A stretch of DNA of 64,000 nt from Prosthecomicrobium sp. N25 (GTDB lineage: Bacteria > Pseudomonadota > Alphaproteobacteria > Rhizobiales > Ancalomicrobiaceae): positions 744,001 to 808,000 of the forward strand of contig NZ_JBBCAT010000002.1 in NCBI RefSeq assembly GCF_037203705.1. Direction: 5' to 3'. Position 1 is the stretch's first letter, and each line of letters begins with the position of its first letter. The position numbers and the translations under genes were made by a program. Shown here piece after piece: positions 1 to 8,210 of the stretch. The notes beneath the pieces are model-generated. The model was not told the DNA's origin, searched no databases, and was given only the letters and a program-made list of their open reading frames with translations.

Positions 1-411
1 GTGGAACTCCACCTCGCGCCGCCGCTCCTCGCCCGGACGGACCCGCGGACGGGCCGGCCGCGCAAGACGGCCTTCGGGCCCTGGATGCTGCGCATCCTGC
101 GGGTCCTCGCCGGCCTGCGCGGGTTTCGGGGCACCGCGCTCGATCCCTTCGGGTACACGGCCGAGCGGCGCATGGAGCGGCGGCTTCTCGCCGCCTACGA
201 GACGCTGCTGGACGACATCGTGCGCGAGCTGACGCCGGAGAACCATGCCGACGCGGTCGTGCTCGCCGGATACGCGGAGGCGATCCGCGGCTTCGGGCCG
301 GTCAAGGCGGCCGCGGTGGAGCGGGCGGAGGCGGAGCGCGTGCGCCTCCTCGGCCGGTTCCGCGCGCGCCGGGGGGCTCCCGATCCGGTCCTGACGGAGG
401 CCGCGGAATAG
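1..411 (+). CDS. Indolepyruvate ferredoxin oxidoreductase-like protein, C-terminal fragment
   Basis: The reading frame is already open at base 1 and ends at a stop at 409-411, so this is the last 136 residues of a gene that begins outside the window. The text LAPPLLARTDPRTGRPRKTA, then FGPWMLRILRVLAGLRG and DPFGYTAERRMERR, matches the extreme C-terminal segment (DUF6537-type) of long alphaproteobacterial indolepyruvate ferredoxin oxidoreductases. Those enzymes decarboxylate aryl-pyruvates to acyl-CoA using thiamine diphosphate and iron-sulfur clusters. None of the catalytic domains is inside the window, so the assignment rests on the tail alone. A Crp/Fnr regulator follows 25 bases downstream on the same strand. 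Confidence 0.75.
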   Translation: MELHLAPPLLARTDPRTGRPRKTAFGPWMLRILRVLAGLRGFRGTALDPFGYTAERRMERRLLAAYETLLDDIVRELTPENHADAVVLAGYAEAIRGFGPVKAAAVERAEAERVRLLGRFRARRGAPDPVLTEAAE

Positions 412-436
412 CATCGAGCCGCTGGCAAGCTTCCCC

Positions 437-1165
437 ATGGCGACCTATGCTCCGGGCGTCGGTTTGGCGAGGCAAGGACGGCCGGGCGCTGTGATCACGG
501 CGGAGCATTTCCTGTCGGTCGCCTTCTGGGCGGGCGAACTCGCCCCGGAGGCGTTCGAGCGCGCCCGGCGCGGCATCGTCGAGCGCTCGTTTGCCAAGGG
601 TGCCTACCTGTGGCACCGGGGCGACCGCTTCGACCACTGGACCGGGGTGGCGGACGGGCTCGTCAAGGTCGCGACCGTGTCGAAGACCGGCAAGGCCATG
701 ACCTTCGCGGGGATCCGGACCGGCGGCTGGTTCGGCGAGGGCTCGATCCTGAAGGACGAGCCGCGGCAGTACGACGTGGTCGCGCTGCGCGACACGCGGC
801 TGGTGATGATGAACCGGGCCACTTTCGTGTGGCTCCTCGACCATTCGGTCGGCTTCAACCGCTTCCTGGTCCGCCAGCTCAACGAACGCCTCGGCCAGTT
901 CATGGCGCTCGTCGAGTACGACCGCACCCTCGACGCGCCGGCGCGGCTGGCGCGCACGCTCGGCTGGCTGTTCGACCCTGTCCTCTATCCGCGCGCCGGG
1001 TCGGTGCTCGAGATCACCCAGGAGGAGCTGGGGCTTCTCTGCGGCCTGTCCCGGCAGAGCGCCAACGAGGCCGTGAAGGTGCTCGAGCGCAAGGGCATCC
1101 TGCGGGTCGAGCACGGCGCCATCACGGCACTCGATCCCCTGCGTCTGCAGCGGTTCGGCGAGTAG
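437..1165 (+). CDS. Crp/Fnr family transcriptional regulator
   Basis: A 242-residue protein with a cyclic-nucleotide-binding-type beta-barrel (about residues 45-140, with GGWFGEGSILKDEPRQYDVV typical of the fold) and a C-terminal winged helix. The recognition helix lies around LCGLSRQSANEAVKVLERKG, followed by the wing ILRVEHGAI. There is no N-terminal cysteine cluster, so it is not an oxygen-sensing FNR, and the ligand cannot be told from sequence. The first ATG is used here; a GTG at 491 is a possible later start. It sits just behind the oxidoreductase tail and 131 bases ahead of a second, clearly different Crp-type gene on the same strand. Confidence 0.9.
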   Translation: MATYAPGVGLARQGRPGAVITAEHFLSVAFWAGELAPEAFERARRGIVERSFAKGAYLWHRGDRFDHWTGVADGLVKVATVSKTGKAMTFAGIRTGGWFGEGSILKDEPRQYDVVALRDTRLVMMNRATFVWLLDHSVGFNRFLVRQLNERLGQFMALVEYDRTLDAPARLARTLGWLFDPVLYPRAGSVLEITQEELGLLCGLSRQSANEAVKVLERKGILRVEHGAITALDPLRLQRFGE

Positions 1166-1296
1166 GCCGGCGGAACATCACGCTCGCGCTGTCGGTTCCG
1201 CTCCTGCCGGCCCGGGCAGCGACGACCCATGGGTCCGGCTCGGCTTCACCCGCGGACGCGGGTCGCGGCCGAACGACCGAGGGCGGAGGGATCACC

Positions 1297-2016
1297 ATGA
1301 GCGGTCGCATCAGGAACCGTCTCCTTGCGGCACTCGAAGCCGAGACCTTCGAGGCGATCCGGCCGGACCTGGAGCCGACCGACCTGCCCCTCGACATGAT
1401 CCTGCTTCAGCCGCGGGAGCCGATCCGCTGGGTCTACTTCCTGGAGAGCGGGCTCTCCTCCGACGTCGCAATGGTATCGGAGGAGCGTGGCGTCGAATGC
1501 GGCCTGGCGGGGTTCGACGGGCTCGCCGGGATCCCGGTCCTGCTCGGCATGGACCGCGGGATCCACACCTCGGTCATGCAAGTGGGCGGAACCGGGCATC
1601 GGATGGCGGCCGGGCGCCTGCGCGTCGCCATGGACGCGCATCCGGATCTCCGCCGGGTCCTGCTCGCCTACGTGCATATCTTCCTGACCCAGTCGGCGCA
1701 GTCGGCGGCCTGCAACGCGCGCCATTCGGTCGAGCAGCGCCTCGCACGCTGGCTCCTCATGTCGTCGGACCGCACCGCGGATCCCGAGGTGCCGCTGACG
1801 CACGCCTACCTGTCGCTCATGCTCGGAATCCGGCGCGCCGGGGTGACGGTCGCGATCCACGTGCTGGAGGGCGAGGGCCTCATCCGCTCGATGCGCGGGC
1901 GCACGACGATCCGCGATCGCGCCGGCCTGGAGCGGCGAAGCTGCTCCTGCTACCGGCTGGTCCGGGACGAACAGTTGCGCGTCTTCGCGGCTCATCCCGT
2001 GGAAGCGGAGCCGTAG
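1297..2016 (+). CDS. Crp/Fnr family transcriptional regulator (second copy)
   Basis: A 239-residue regulator. Residues about 15-125 form a degenerate cyclic-nucleotide-binding domain (IRWVYFLESGLSSDVAMVSE, then GLAGFDGLAGIPVLLGMDRG). The C-terminal winged helix is recognisable around LTHAYLSLMLGIRRAGVTVA and LEGEGLIRSMRGRTTI. Near the end the motif RRSCSCYR adds two close cysteines of unknown role. The frame is open far upstream, but the ATG at 1297 is chosen because a purine-rich GGGCGGAGGG lies 6 bases before it and the upstream part overlaps the first regulator in another frame. It belongs to the one-component Crp-like family that is strongly expanded in Methylobacterium and relatives; the effector is unknown. 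Confidence 0.88.
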   Translation: MSGRIRNRLLAALEAETFEAIRPDLEPTDLPLDMILLQPREPIRWVYFLESGLSSDVAMVSEERGVECGLAGFDGLAGIPVLLGMDRGIHTSVMQVGGTGHRMAAGRLRVAMDAHPDLRRVLLAYVHIFLTQSAQSAACNARHSVEQRLARWLLMSSDRTADPEVPLTHAYLSLMLGIRRAGVTVAIHVLEGEGLIRSMRGRTTIRDRAGLERRSCSCYRLVRDEQLRVFAAHPVEAEP

Positions 2017-2098
2017 GAACAGAGCGCCGTCCGGGCCGTTCGAGGGCGAGACGGCTCCGCGCGGCGGGGCCGCCCTAACCTTCCGCAGGAGACCTCCC

Positions 2099-2683
2099 AT
2101 GAAGCTCGCCACAGCTCTCGCGGTCGCGGCCGCCCTCGCGCTCCCGGGCGCCCTCGCGCTCCCGCAGGCCGCCCTCGCCCAAGGCGCCAACGGCACGAAC
2201 AGCCGCACCACCGCCGGCGCGTCGAGCGCTGCCGCCCAGAAGATGGATGCCGCCACCTTCGTCAGGATGGCGCATTCCTCCAACATGCTCGAAATCGAGT
2301 CGAGCCGCATGGCCCTGCAGCAGTCCAAGCGCGACGACATCAAGGCCTTCGCGCAGACCATGGTGGACGACCACACCAGCGCGGGCACCAAGATGCAGCA
2401 GGCGGTCGCCGCCAGCCGGGCCGCGCAGGCGACGAGCGCCGGAGGCGCCGGCACCATGGACCCCAAGCACCAAGCCATGCTGAAACAGCTCACGCAGGCG
2501 CAGAACGCCAACTTCGACCGCGCCTACGCGACGCTGCAGCGCAGCGCCCACCAGGAGGCGGTCACCCTCTTCACCAATTACGCCGAGCGCGGCGACGACC
2601 AGAACCTGGTGGCTTTCGCCAAGGAAATGCTGCCGGCGCTCGAGAAGCACCTGGAGGCCGCGAACGCCCTCGGCGGCCGCTGA
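2099..2683 (+). CDS. DUF4142 domain-containing exported protein
   Basis: A 194-residue protein with a signal peptide ending near ALPQAALAQG. The mature part is a ferritin-like alpha-helical bundle of the DUF4142 family: DAATFVRMAHSSNMLEIESS, then FAQTMVDDHTSAGTKMQQAV, and a closing helix LVAFAKEMLPALEKHLE. Family members are periplasmic or secreted, often induced by stress, and have no proven biochemical role. A good ribosome site (GCAGGAGA) precedes the ATG. It stands alone between the Crp gene and a stretch with an 18-base tandem repeat. Confidence 0.9.
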   Translation: MKLATALAVAAALALPGALALPQAALAQGANGTNSRTTAGASSAAAQKMDAATFVRMAHSSNMLEIESSRMALQQSKRDDIKAFAQTMVDDHTSAGTKMQQAVAASRAAQATSAGGAGTMDPKHQAMLKQLTQAQNANFDRAYATLQRSAHQEAVTLFTNYAERGDDQNLVAFAKEMLPALEKHLEAANALGGR

Positions 2684-2737
2684 GTCTCCACGGGACCTTG
2701 CGTCCCCACGGGACCTCGCGTCCCCGCGCGGACCCGA
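2684..2737. repeat. 18-bp tandem repeat, about three copies
   Basis: Directly after the DUF4142 stop codon are three 18-base units at 2684-2701, 2702-2719 and 2720-2737. The first two differ at two positions and the third is more diverged. The segment GTCCCCACGG at 2702-2711 is repeated in inverted form as CCGTGGGGAC at 2745-2754, so the transcript can fold into a large hairpin. There is no T-run, so it is not a classical terminator. Confidence 0.7.
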
Positions 2738-2904
2738 TCGTCCTCCGTGGGGACATGGCCCCGATCCCCCGGCCGGCCCCCGATGCCGAGAAGGTGAGCG
2801 GGCGAGAGCCGGCCGGCGCTTGACCCCCCGAAAAGCCAGGGACTACGATCCCGATCAGACGGCCGAGAGGCCGGTCCGCAGGGGTGCGGCGAGGGGAGGA
2901 CCCC

Positions 2905-3780
2905 GTGGGTCGCTGGCTTTCCGTGTTGGCGCTGCAGGTAGCCGCGGCGCTTGTCCTCTGTGTCCCGGCCGACGCCCAGAAGGCGCGGCCGCGCACGCCG
3001 TCGCCGCCCGGAGCCGCGGTGTTCTTCATCGACCCGCCACAGGGTGCGACGGTGCCGGGCACGTTCAAGGTCCGCTTCGGGGTGACCGGCATGGAGATCG
3101 CTCCGGCCGGGCAGGCGAGGCCGAACAGCGGGCATCACCACATCATCGTCGATACCGACCTGCCGCCCTTCGACGAGCGGATCCCGGCCGACTTCAACCA
3201 TCTGCACTTCGGCAGCGGGCAGACCGAGGCCGAGCTGACGCTGCCGCCCGGCGACCACACCCTGCAGCTGCTCTTCGCCGATCACGACCACGTGCCGCAC
3301 GATCCGCCGATCGTCTCCCAGGAGCTCAGGATCCGGGTGGTCGAGGCGGTGCAGCCGACCGTCGAGGCCGCGCCGACCGGGAAGGCGACGCCCGCCAGCT
3401 CCGGCCGAACCGCGGCGCCGGAAGGAGCGCGCGTGTATTTCATCTATCCGCAGGACGGATCGGTGATCTATCCGAGGTCCACCATCCGCTTCGGGCTGCG
3501 CGGGATGGGCGTCGCGCCGGCGGGGGTCGACAAGCCCAACACGGGGCATCACCACCTGCTCGTGGACGTCGAGACGCCGCCGCTCGACCGGCCGCTTCCG
3601 AACGACTTCAACCATATCCACATGGGCAAGGGGCAGACCGAGCACAAGCTCACGCTCACTCCCGGCGAGCACACGCTGCAGCTCATCCTCGCCGACCACA
3701 ACCACGTGCCGCACGACCCGCCGATCATGACCGAGCGCATCCGCATCACGGTGGGCCGGCCCCGGGCGGCCCGGCGCTGA
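2905..3780 (+). CDS. Exported protein with two DUF4399 domains
   Basis: The product has a signal peptide (MGRWLSVLALQVAAALVLC, cleaved near ADAQ) and two tandem DUF4399 domains, roughly residues 38-145 and 168-285. Each repeat contains a histidine-rich signature: GHHHIIVDTD or GHHHLLVDVE, then DFNHLHFGSGQTE or DFNHIHMGKGQTE, then PGDHTLQLLFADHDHVPHDP or its variant. The conserved histidines suggest metal binding, but no function is established for the family. The GTG at 2905 is preferred over an in-frame GTG at 2884 because GAGGGGAGGA lies just ahead of it and it starts the signal peptide cleanly. It is followed after 14 bases by a single-domain paralogue, so the two are probably one operon. 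Confidence 0.88.
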   Translation: MGRWLSVLALQVAAALVLCVPADAQKARPRTPSPPGAAVFFIDPPQGATVPGTFKVRFGVTGMEIAPAGQARPNSGHHHIIVDTDLPPFDERIPADFNHLHFGSGQTEAELTLPPGDHTLQLLFADHDHVPHDPPIVSQELRIRVVEAVQPTVEAAPTGKATPASSGRTAAPEGARVYFIYPQDGSVIYPRSTIRFGLRGMGVAPAGVDKPNTGHHHLLVDVETPPLDRPLPNDFNHIHMGKGQTEHKLTLTPGEHTLQLILADHNHVPHDPPIMTERIRITVGRPRAARR

Positions 3781-3794
3781 GGGGAGGGAGCGAC

Positions 3795-4250
3795 ATGAGA
3801 AGACGAGCACTCGCGGCGGGGATCGCCGTCCTGGCGGCCGGCGCCGTCCTTACCGCCGCCGGCGCCCCGGCGCCCGCCGCCGCCCAGGAGGCACCGACGG
3901 CCGCGCCGAAGGGAGCCATCGTGTATTTCCACAATCTCCGCAACGGGCAGCGGCTGCCGAAGACCTTCTGGGTTCGGATCGGGCTCAAGGAGATGGGGGT
4001 CGCGCCGGCCGGTGTCCGGGTGATGGGGACCGGGCACCACCACATCCTGGTCGATGCCGACATGCCGCCGGCCGGCCAGCCGATTCCCTCGGACTTCAAC
4101 CACGTCCACCTCGGCGGCGGCCAGACCGAGGCGCAGCTGACCCTGACGCCCGGCCGGCACACGCTGCAGCTCCTCGTCGGCGATCACGCCCACATCCCGC
4201 ATGTCCCGCCCATCAAGTCCGAGAGGATCACCGTCACGGTTTCGGAGTGA
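3795..4250 (+). CDS. Exported single-domain DUF4399 protein
   Basis: A 151-residue protein with a signal peptide ending near APAAAQEA and one DUF4399 domain. It has the same signature as its upstream neighbour: GTGHHHILVDADMPP, DFNHVHLGGGQTEAQ, and PGRHTLQLLVGDHAHIPH. The start is the ATG at 3795, preceded by GGGGAGGGAG; the frame runs open further upstream but only as a shadow of the neighbouring gene. Its 14-base distance from the two-domain paralogue and their sequence similarity point to duplication in place. Function is unknown. Confidence 0.88.
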   Translation: MRRRALAAGIAVLAAGAVLTAAGAPAPAAAQEAPTAAPKGAIVYFHNLRNGQRLPKTFWVRIGLKEMGVAPAGVRVMGTGHHHILVDADMPPAGQPIPSDFNHVHLGGGQTEAQLTLTPGRHTLQLLVGDHAHIPHVPPIKSERITVTVSE

Positions 4251-4317
4251 CGGCCTTGCAATCCGGCTGCGCCGGGCCGACCATCCCGGTTCGAGAGAAA
4301 TCTGAACGCGTTCGTCG

Positions 4318-5652
4318 ATGTCGAGTGTCCCGTCCCGCCGTGCCCGCGCCCTGATCCGCGCCGCCCTCGCCGTCTTGCTGGCGGCCGGCGCGGCGGCGCC
4401 GTTGCGTGCGCTCGCGCAGGGCGGTCAGCCGCAGACCCAGCCGGCCCAGCGCGTCAATCCGGACGCCTTCGAGCTGTCCTTCTGGGAAACGATCAAGAAC
4501 AGCCGGAATCCCGAGGACTTCAAGGCCTACCTGGACACCTTCCCGAACGGCCATTTCGCGCCCTTGGCCCGCATCCGTCTGCGCGATGCGGGCGGCGGCG
4601 CCCAGCCGGCCGACACGGCGCCCGGTTCCACCCGCCCCATGGACCCGGGTGGCGCTGCAACGCTCGAGCCGCTCGACGGCACCTTCACGGCCACGGCGGG
4701 GACCCCGGTCCTGGCCGGCCCGGCCGCCAACGCCGCCCGCATCGGCGCGCTCAAGAAGGGCGACACGGTCCGGGTGGTCGGCCGGGTGGCGGGCGGCTCG
4801 CACTATCGCATCCTGACCTCGGACGGCCGTACGGCCTACGTGCAGGCCGACCGCCTGAAGGCGGCCGAGGCGGCGCCCGCCGACCCGGCCCCGCCCCCTC
4901 CGCCCCCGCCGAGCGGCGACACGGTCGTGCAGGGTCGTCCGGGGGAACCGGTCGTCGACTGCGCGGACTGCCCGGAGATGGTGGCCATCCCGCCGGGTGC
5001 CTTCGACATGGGGGCGAACGAGCTCTTCGAATTCGAGAAGCCCGTGCACCGGGTCACGATCGGCCGCGGCCTGCTGATCGGCCGGCGGGAGGTGACCGTC
5101 AAGGAGTGGCAGCTCTGCATCTCCGAGGGCGGCTGCCCGGCGGGCTCCGGGGGCGGCGGCGGCGACGTGAACCTGCCGGCTTCGGACGTGAGCTGGACCG
5201 AGGCCAAGGGCTACGCCGACTGGCTGTCGCGCAAGACCGGCAAGCGCTACCGGCTGCCGACCGAGGCCGAGTGGGAATACGCGGCGCGCGCCGGGACCCG
5301 CACCACCTACTTCTGGGGCGCCGCGCTGCTGCGCGAACGGGCGAACTGCGCCGGCTGCAACGCCACGCCGCTGCGCCGGGCCGTGTCGGTGGGGAGCTTC
5401 GCGCCGAACGACTTCGGGCTCTACGACATGGCCGGAAACGTGGCCGAGTGGGTCGAGGACTGCTGGACCGAGAACTACAAGGGTGCGCCCGCGGACGGCT
5501 CGGCGCGGGCCGCCCCGACCTGCCGGGAGCGCGTCCTGCGCGGGGGCTCCTTCGTCAACGACCCGCGCTACCTGCGCTCGGCCGCCCGCTTCAAGTACGA
5601 TGCCGAGGTCCGCTACTACGCCAACGGGCTCCGGGTCGCGCGCGACCCGTGA
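4318..5652 (+). CDS. Exported SUMF1-fold protein with SH3 domain
   Basis: A 444-residue exported protein. After the signal peptide (cut near LRALAQGG) come a short repeat-like segment (ELSFWETIKNSRNPEDFKAY), a bacterial SH3 domain at about residues 120-182 (ALKKGDTVRVVGRVAGGSHY), a proline-rich linker, and a C-terminal SUMF1/formylglycine-generating-enzyme fold from about 215 onward (RLPTEAEWEYAARAGTRTTY, then GLYDMAGNVAEWVEDCW). The strand that carries the two catalytic cysteines in true formylglycine-generating enzymes reads LRGGSFVNDPRYLRSAARFK here, with no cysteine. It is therefore probably not a sulfatase-maturing enzyme. Several paired cysteines elsewhere could form disulfides in the periplasm. 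The gene follows the DUF4399 pair on the same strand after 67 bases. Confidence 0.88.
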   Translation: MSSVPSRRARALIRAALAVLLAAGAAAPLRALAQGGQPQTQPAQRVNPDAFELSFWETIKNSRNPEDFKAYLDTFPNGHFAPLARIRLRDAGGGAQPADTAPGSTRPMDPGGAATLEPLDGTFTATAGTPVLAGPAANAARIGALKKGDTVRVVGRVAGGSHYRILTSDGRTAYVQADRLKAAEAAPADPAPPPPPPPSGDTVVQGRPGEPVVDCADCPEMVAIPPGAFDMGANELFEFEKPVHRVTIGRGLLIGRREVTVKEWQLCISEGGCPAGSGGGGGDVNLPASDVSWTEAKGYADWLSRKTGKRYRLPTEAEWEYAARAGTRTTYFWGAALLRERANCAGCNATPLRRAVSVGSFAPNDFGLYDMAGNVAEWVEDCWTENYKGAPADGSARAAPTCRERVLRGGSFVNDPRYLRSAARFKYDAEVRYYANGLRVARDP

Positions 5653-5670
5653 GGTCGACGAGGACGCTCC

Positions 5671-5979
5671 TCACGGCTGCGGCTTGGCGGGAGCCTGCTG
5701 GTCGGGCAGGGCCGAGGGCGGGATGACGGGCGTCGTGCCGGGGTTCGGGGCGGGCGCGCCGGTGTGGATCTCCGGGTCGATGCCCCCCGGCGGCTTCAGG
5801 ACCCCGTCTGTCCGGTCGAGCTTCTCGGTGAGGCTGGGGCAGGGCGCCCCGCCGGCGCTCCCCGGCACGCAGTCGCGGCCGGGGGGATTGGCGGGGCCGG
5901 TGGCCGACTGGGCGAGGGCGGCGACCGGCGCGAGGGCGAGGATCGCCGCCAGGACGGCGACTCGGGCGGGGCTGCGCAT
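5671..5979 (-). CDS. Small secreted proline-rich hypothetical protein
   Basis: A 102-residue protein with a clear signal peptide (MRSPARVAVLAAILALAPVA, cleaved after ALAQ). The rest is low-complexity and proline/glycine-rich with two cysteines in DCVPGSAGGAPCPSL that may form a disulfide. I recognise no family. The ATG at 5979 has a strong AGGAGG ribosome site in front of it on the minus strand. It lies 78 bases downstream of the PQQ sugar dehydrogenase on the same strand and ends tail-to-tail with the SUMF1-fold gene. Confidence 0.7.
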   Translation of the reverse strand: MRSPARVAVLAAILALAPVAALAQSATGPANPPGRDCVPGSAGGAPCPSLTEKLDRTDGVLKPPGGIDPEIHTGAPAPNPGTTPVIPPSALPDQQAPAKPQP

Positions 5980-6056
5980 GACGGGCCTCCTGAGGGACTT
6001 GCGACGGCAACGTCCGTGCGGCCGTGGCGTTCCCCGGGCGGGGACCGCCGGCCGGC

Positions 6057-7238
6057 TCAGGGCCGGGCCGCGCCGGTCGCCGAGCCTTCGGCGGGTGCGA
6101 TGCGGACCAGCTTGCCGTCGTCCTCGTCGGTGACGATCAGGAGGCTGCCGTCGGCGTCCTCGGCGACGTCCCGGATCCGTTCCCCGAGTTCCTTCAGGAT
6201 GCGCTCCTCGTGGACCACCCTGTCGCCGTCGAGCTCCAGGCGGACCAGGACCTTGGTGGCGAGCCCGCCGACGAGGAGGTTGCCGGTCCAGGCCGGGAAG
6301 GCCTTGCCGGAGTAGAAGAGCATGCCGGACGGGGCGATCACGGGTGTCCACTGGTAGATCGGCCCGACCATGCCGGGGGCCTCGCGCTTGCCGGTGCCGA
6401 CCGGGGTGCCGTCGTAGTTGACGCCGAAGGACACGACCGGCCAGCCGTAATTGGCGCCGGCCTCCGGGATGTTGATCTCGTCGCCCCCTCTCGGGCCGTG
6501 CTCGATCGCCCAGAGCTTGCCGGTCTTGGGATTCATGGCGGCGGCCTGGACGTTGCGGTGGCCGTAGGACCAGATCTCCGGCAGGGCCCCCTGGCGCTGC
6601 GCGAAGGGGTTGTCGGCGGGCACGCTGCCGTCCTCGTTCAGGCGGACGATCTTGCCGAGATGGGTGTCGAGCTCCTGCGCCTTCACGCGCCAGCGGTCCT
6701 CGAAGCGCTCGCCCAGGGTGACATAGAGGTGGCCGCGGCCGTCGAAGACCACGCGCGAGCCGAAGTGCATGCCGTTGGCGACCCGCGGCTTCTGGGAGAA
6801 CAGGACCGTGACGGCGGTCAGCGCGCGTCCGTCCGGGGAGAGGACGCCGCGGGCGAGGGCGGTGGAGTTGCCGCCCTCCGCCGGCTCCGAGAAGGTGAAG
6901 TAGACCATCCGGTTCGAGGCGAAGTCGGGGTGCAGGGTCACGTCCAGGAGCCCGCCCTGCCGGCCGGCCGCGACCTGCGGGACACCGGCGATCGGGGCCG
7001 ACACGGTTCCGTCGCGGCGGACGATGCGCATGCGGCCGGGCCGCTCGGTGACGAGCACGTCGCCGCCCGGCATGACGGCGAGGGCCCAGGGGTGCTGCAG
7101 GCCGGTGGCGACCCGGGTGATCGAAAGACGGGCCTTCTCGGTCTGGATCGGCGCGGGGGACTGGGACTGCGCGGCGGCGGGGCCGAGGAGGGTGGCGAGC
7201 GCGGCGAGGGTGGCGGGCGCGAGGCCGTAGGTCTTCAT
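6057..7238 (-). CDS. PQQ-dependent sugar dehydrogenase (aldose/sorbosone type)
   Basis: A 393-residue periplasmic protein with signal peptide MKTYGLAPATLAALATLLG. The six-bladed beta-propeller family of soluble glucose/sorbosone dehydrogenases is shown by VLVTERPGRMRIV, GLLDVTLHPDFASNRMVYF, SYGHRNVQ, HGPRGGDEIN and ANYGWP. In characterised members these residues place pyrroloquinoline quinone and the calcium ions, and the enzyme oxidises aldoses with electrons passing to the respiratory chain. The ATG at 7238 is used; an in-frame GTG-type extension upstream would put 16 residues before the signal peptide. The actual sugar is not predictable. The small secreted protein downstream may share its transcript. 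Confidence 0.9.
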   Translation of the reverse strand: MKTYGLAPATLAALATLLGPAAAQSQSPAPIQTEKARLSITRVATGLQHPWALAVMPGGDVLVTERPGRMRIVRRDGTVSAPIAGVPQVAAGRQGGLLDVTLHPDFASNRMVYFTFSEPAEGGNSTALARGVLSPDGRALTAVTVLFSQKPRVANGMHFGSRVVFDGRGHLYVTLGERFEDRWRVKAQELDTHLGKIVRLNEDGSVPADNPFAQRQGALPEIWSYGHRNVQAAAMNPKTGKLWAIEHGPRGGDEINIPEAGANYGWPVVSFGVNYDGTPVGTGKREAPGMVGPIYQWTPVIAPSGMLFYSGKAFPAWTGNLLVGGLATKVLVRLELDGDRVVHEERILKELGERIRDVAEDADGSLLIVTDEDDGKLVRIAPAEGSATGAARP

Positions 7239-7438
7239 CGGGTCGTCTCCGTGGTCTCGTGGACGGCGAGGCGGCTTGCCGGCCACCCCCTCGAGCCGGG
7301 TCTTCGGAACGCGGGCGGCCCGCGCTCCCCGGGCGCATTGGCCGACGTCCCTGAGGGACGGGGCTCAACGGGCGCGGGGCGGCGGCGTTCCCGCTGACCG
7401 ACTGAACTTGGCGTGAGAGGGCGCGGCGTCCAGTCCCG

Positions 7439-8119
7439 TCAGTTCGGGACGAACTCGGCGTGGATGCCGCGCTTTCGGGCGACCGCCTCGGCGGCGGCCT
7501 TGGCGAGCGCCGGATCGGCGGGCTCGACCGGCACGGCCCAGCCGTCCGCGACGAGGCGCTGGGCGAGGGGGCGGTCGTCGACGGTGCACTCGGCGACGAT
7601 CGCCGTCGAGGCTGTGCGGGAGCCCGGGGGCAGGACCGACACCGGCGGGGCCCCGATGGGCCGGCAGCCGACGATGCGGCCGGAGACCAGGCGCCCGAGC
7701 GCGAGGCTGGCGCGCAGCCCGCAGGCCCAGCGGGCGCCCTCGCGGGTCTGGCAGACGCGCGAGCGCTCGACCGGGACGATGCCGGCCAGGCGGAAAACCT
7801 GGTCCTCGGCCTCGAAGGTGAGCGGATCGAGCAGCCGCGCCGGCGCGTCAACCCGAAAGAACTGGCGGTCGTCGGGGGGCGGGCGGTCCGGCTGGATGCG
7901 TTCGCGCGGTTCGGCGGCGCGGTCGATCCGGGTCGGCACGGGCACCCAGACAGGGGGTTGGGCCGGGGCGCCGCGCTCCTGTCCGGAGGCCGTCAGCGGC
8001 AGCGCGAGACAGGCGAGGACGGCGGCGAGGACGCGATTGACAGGCCGGGTGCCAATGCCTATGGTCCCGGCCGATTTCGAGGCGAGCGCGGCCCACTCCG
8101 CGCTCGTTTTCGTTCGCAC
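7439..8119 (-). CDS. Thermonuclease-like (SNase-fold) exported protein, probably degenerate
   Basis: The C-terminal 130 residues resemble the staphylococcal-nuclease fold ([20 protein letters not shown], then [20 protein letters not shown] and [12 protein letters not shown]), as in the many short thermonuclease-family proteins of alphaproteobacteria. The usual DGDT calcium loop reads LDPLT and the APE motif reads VPVE, so catalysis is doubtful. Before it is a hydrophobic export segment ([18 protein letters not shown]). The start is uncertain: a GTG at 8119 is used here because an ATG at 8212 would put over 60 residues before the export signal and share its CATG with the rpmJ start on the other strand. 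Confidence 0.6.
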   Translation of the reverse strand: MRTKTSAEWAALASKSAGTIGIGTRPVNRVLAAVLACLALPLTASGQERGAPAQPPVWVPVPTRIDRAAEPRERIQPDRPPPDDRQFFRVDAPARLLDPLTFEAEDQVFRLAGIVPVERSRVCQTREGARWACGLRASLALGRLVSGRIVGCRPIGAPPVSVLPPGSRTASTAIVAECTVDDRPLAQRLVADGWAVPVEPADPALAKAAAEAVARKRGIHAEFVPN

Positions 8120-8210
8120 GCGCCGGCGGGGTCCGGTCGCGGCCTCCCGGACGGAGGCCGCGGCGATCCGGCGGCGGGCGATCCACTCTTCGACAGCCTG
8201 GTGTCCGGTC

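Noticed and set aside
6024-7397. A 457-codon plus-strand frame opposite the PQQ sugar dehydrogenase
   Set aside because: No recognisable fold; the minus-strand propeller protein is complete with a signal peptide.
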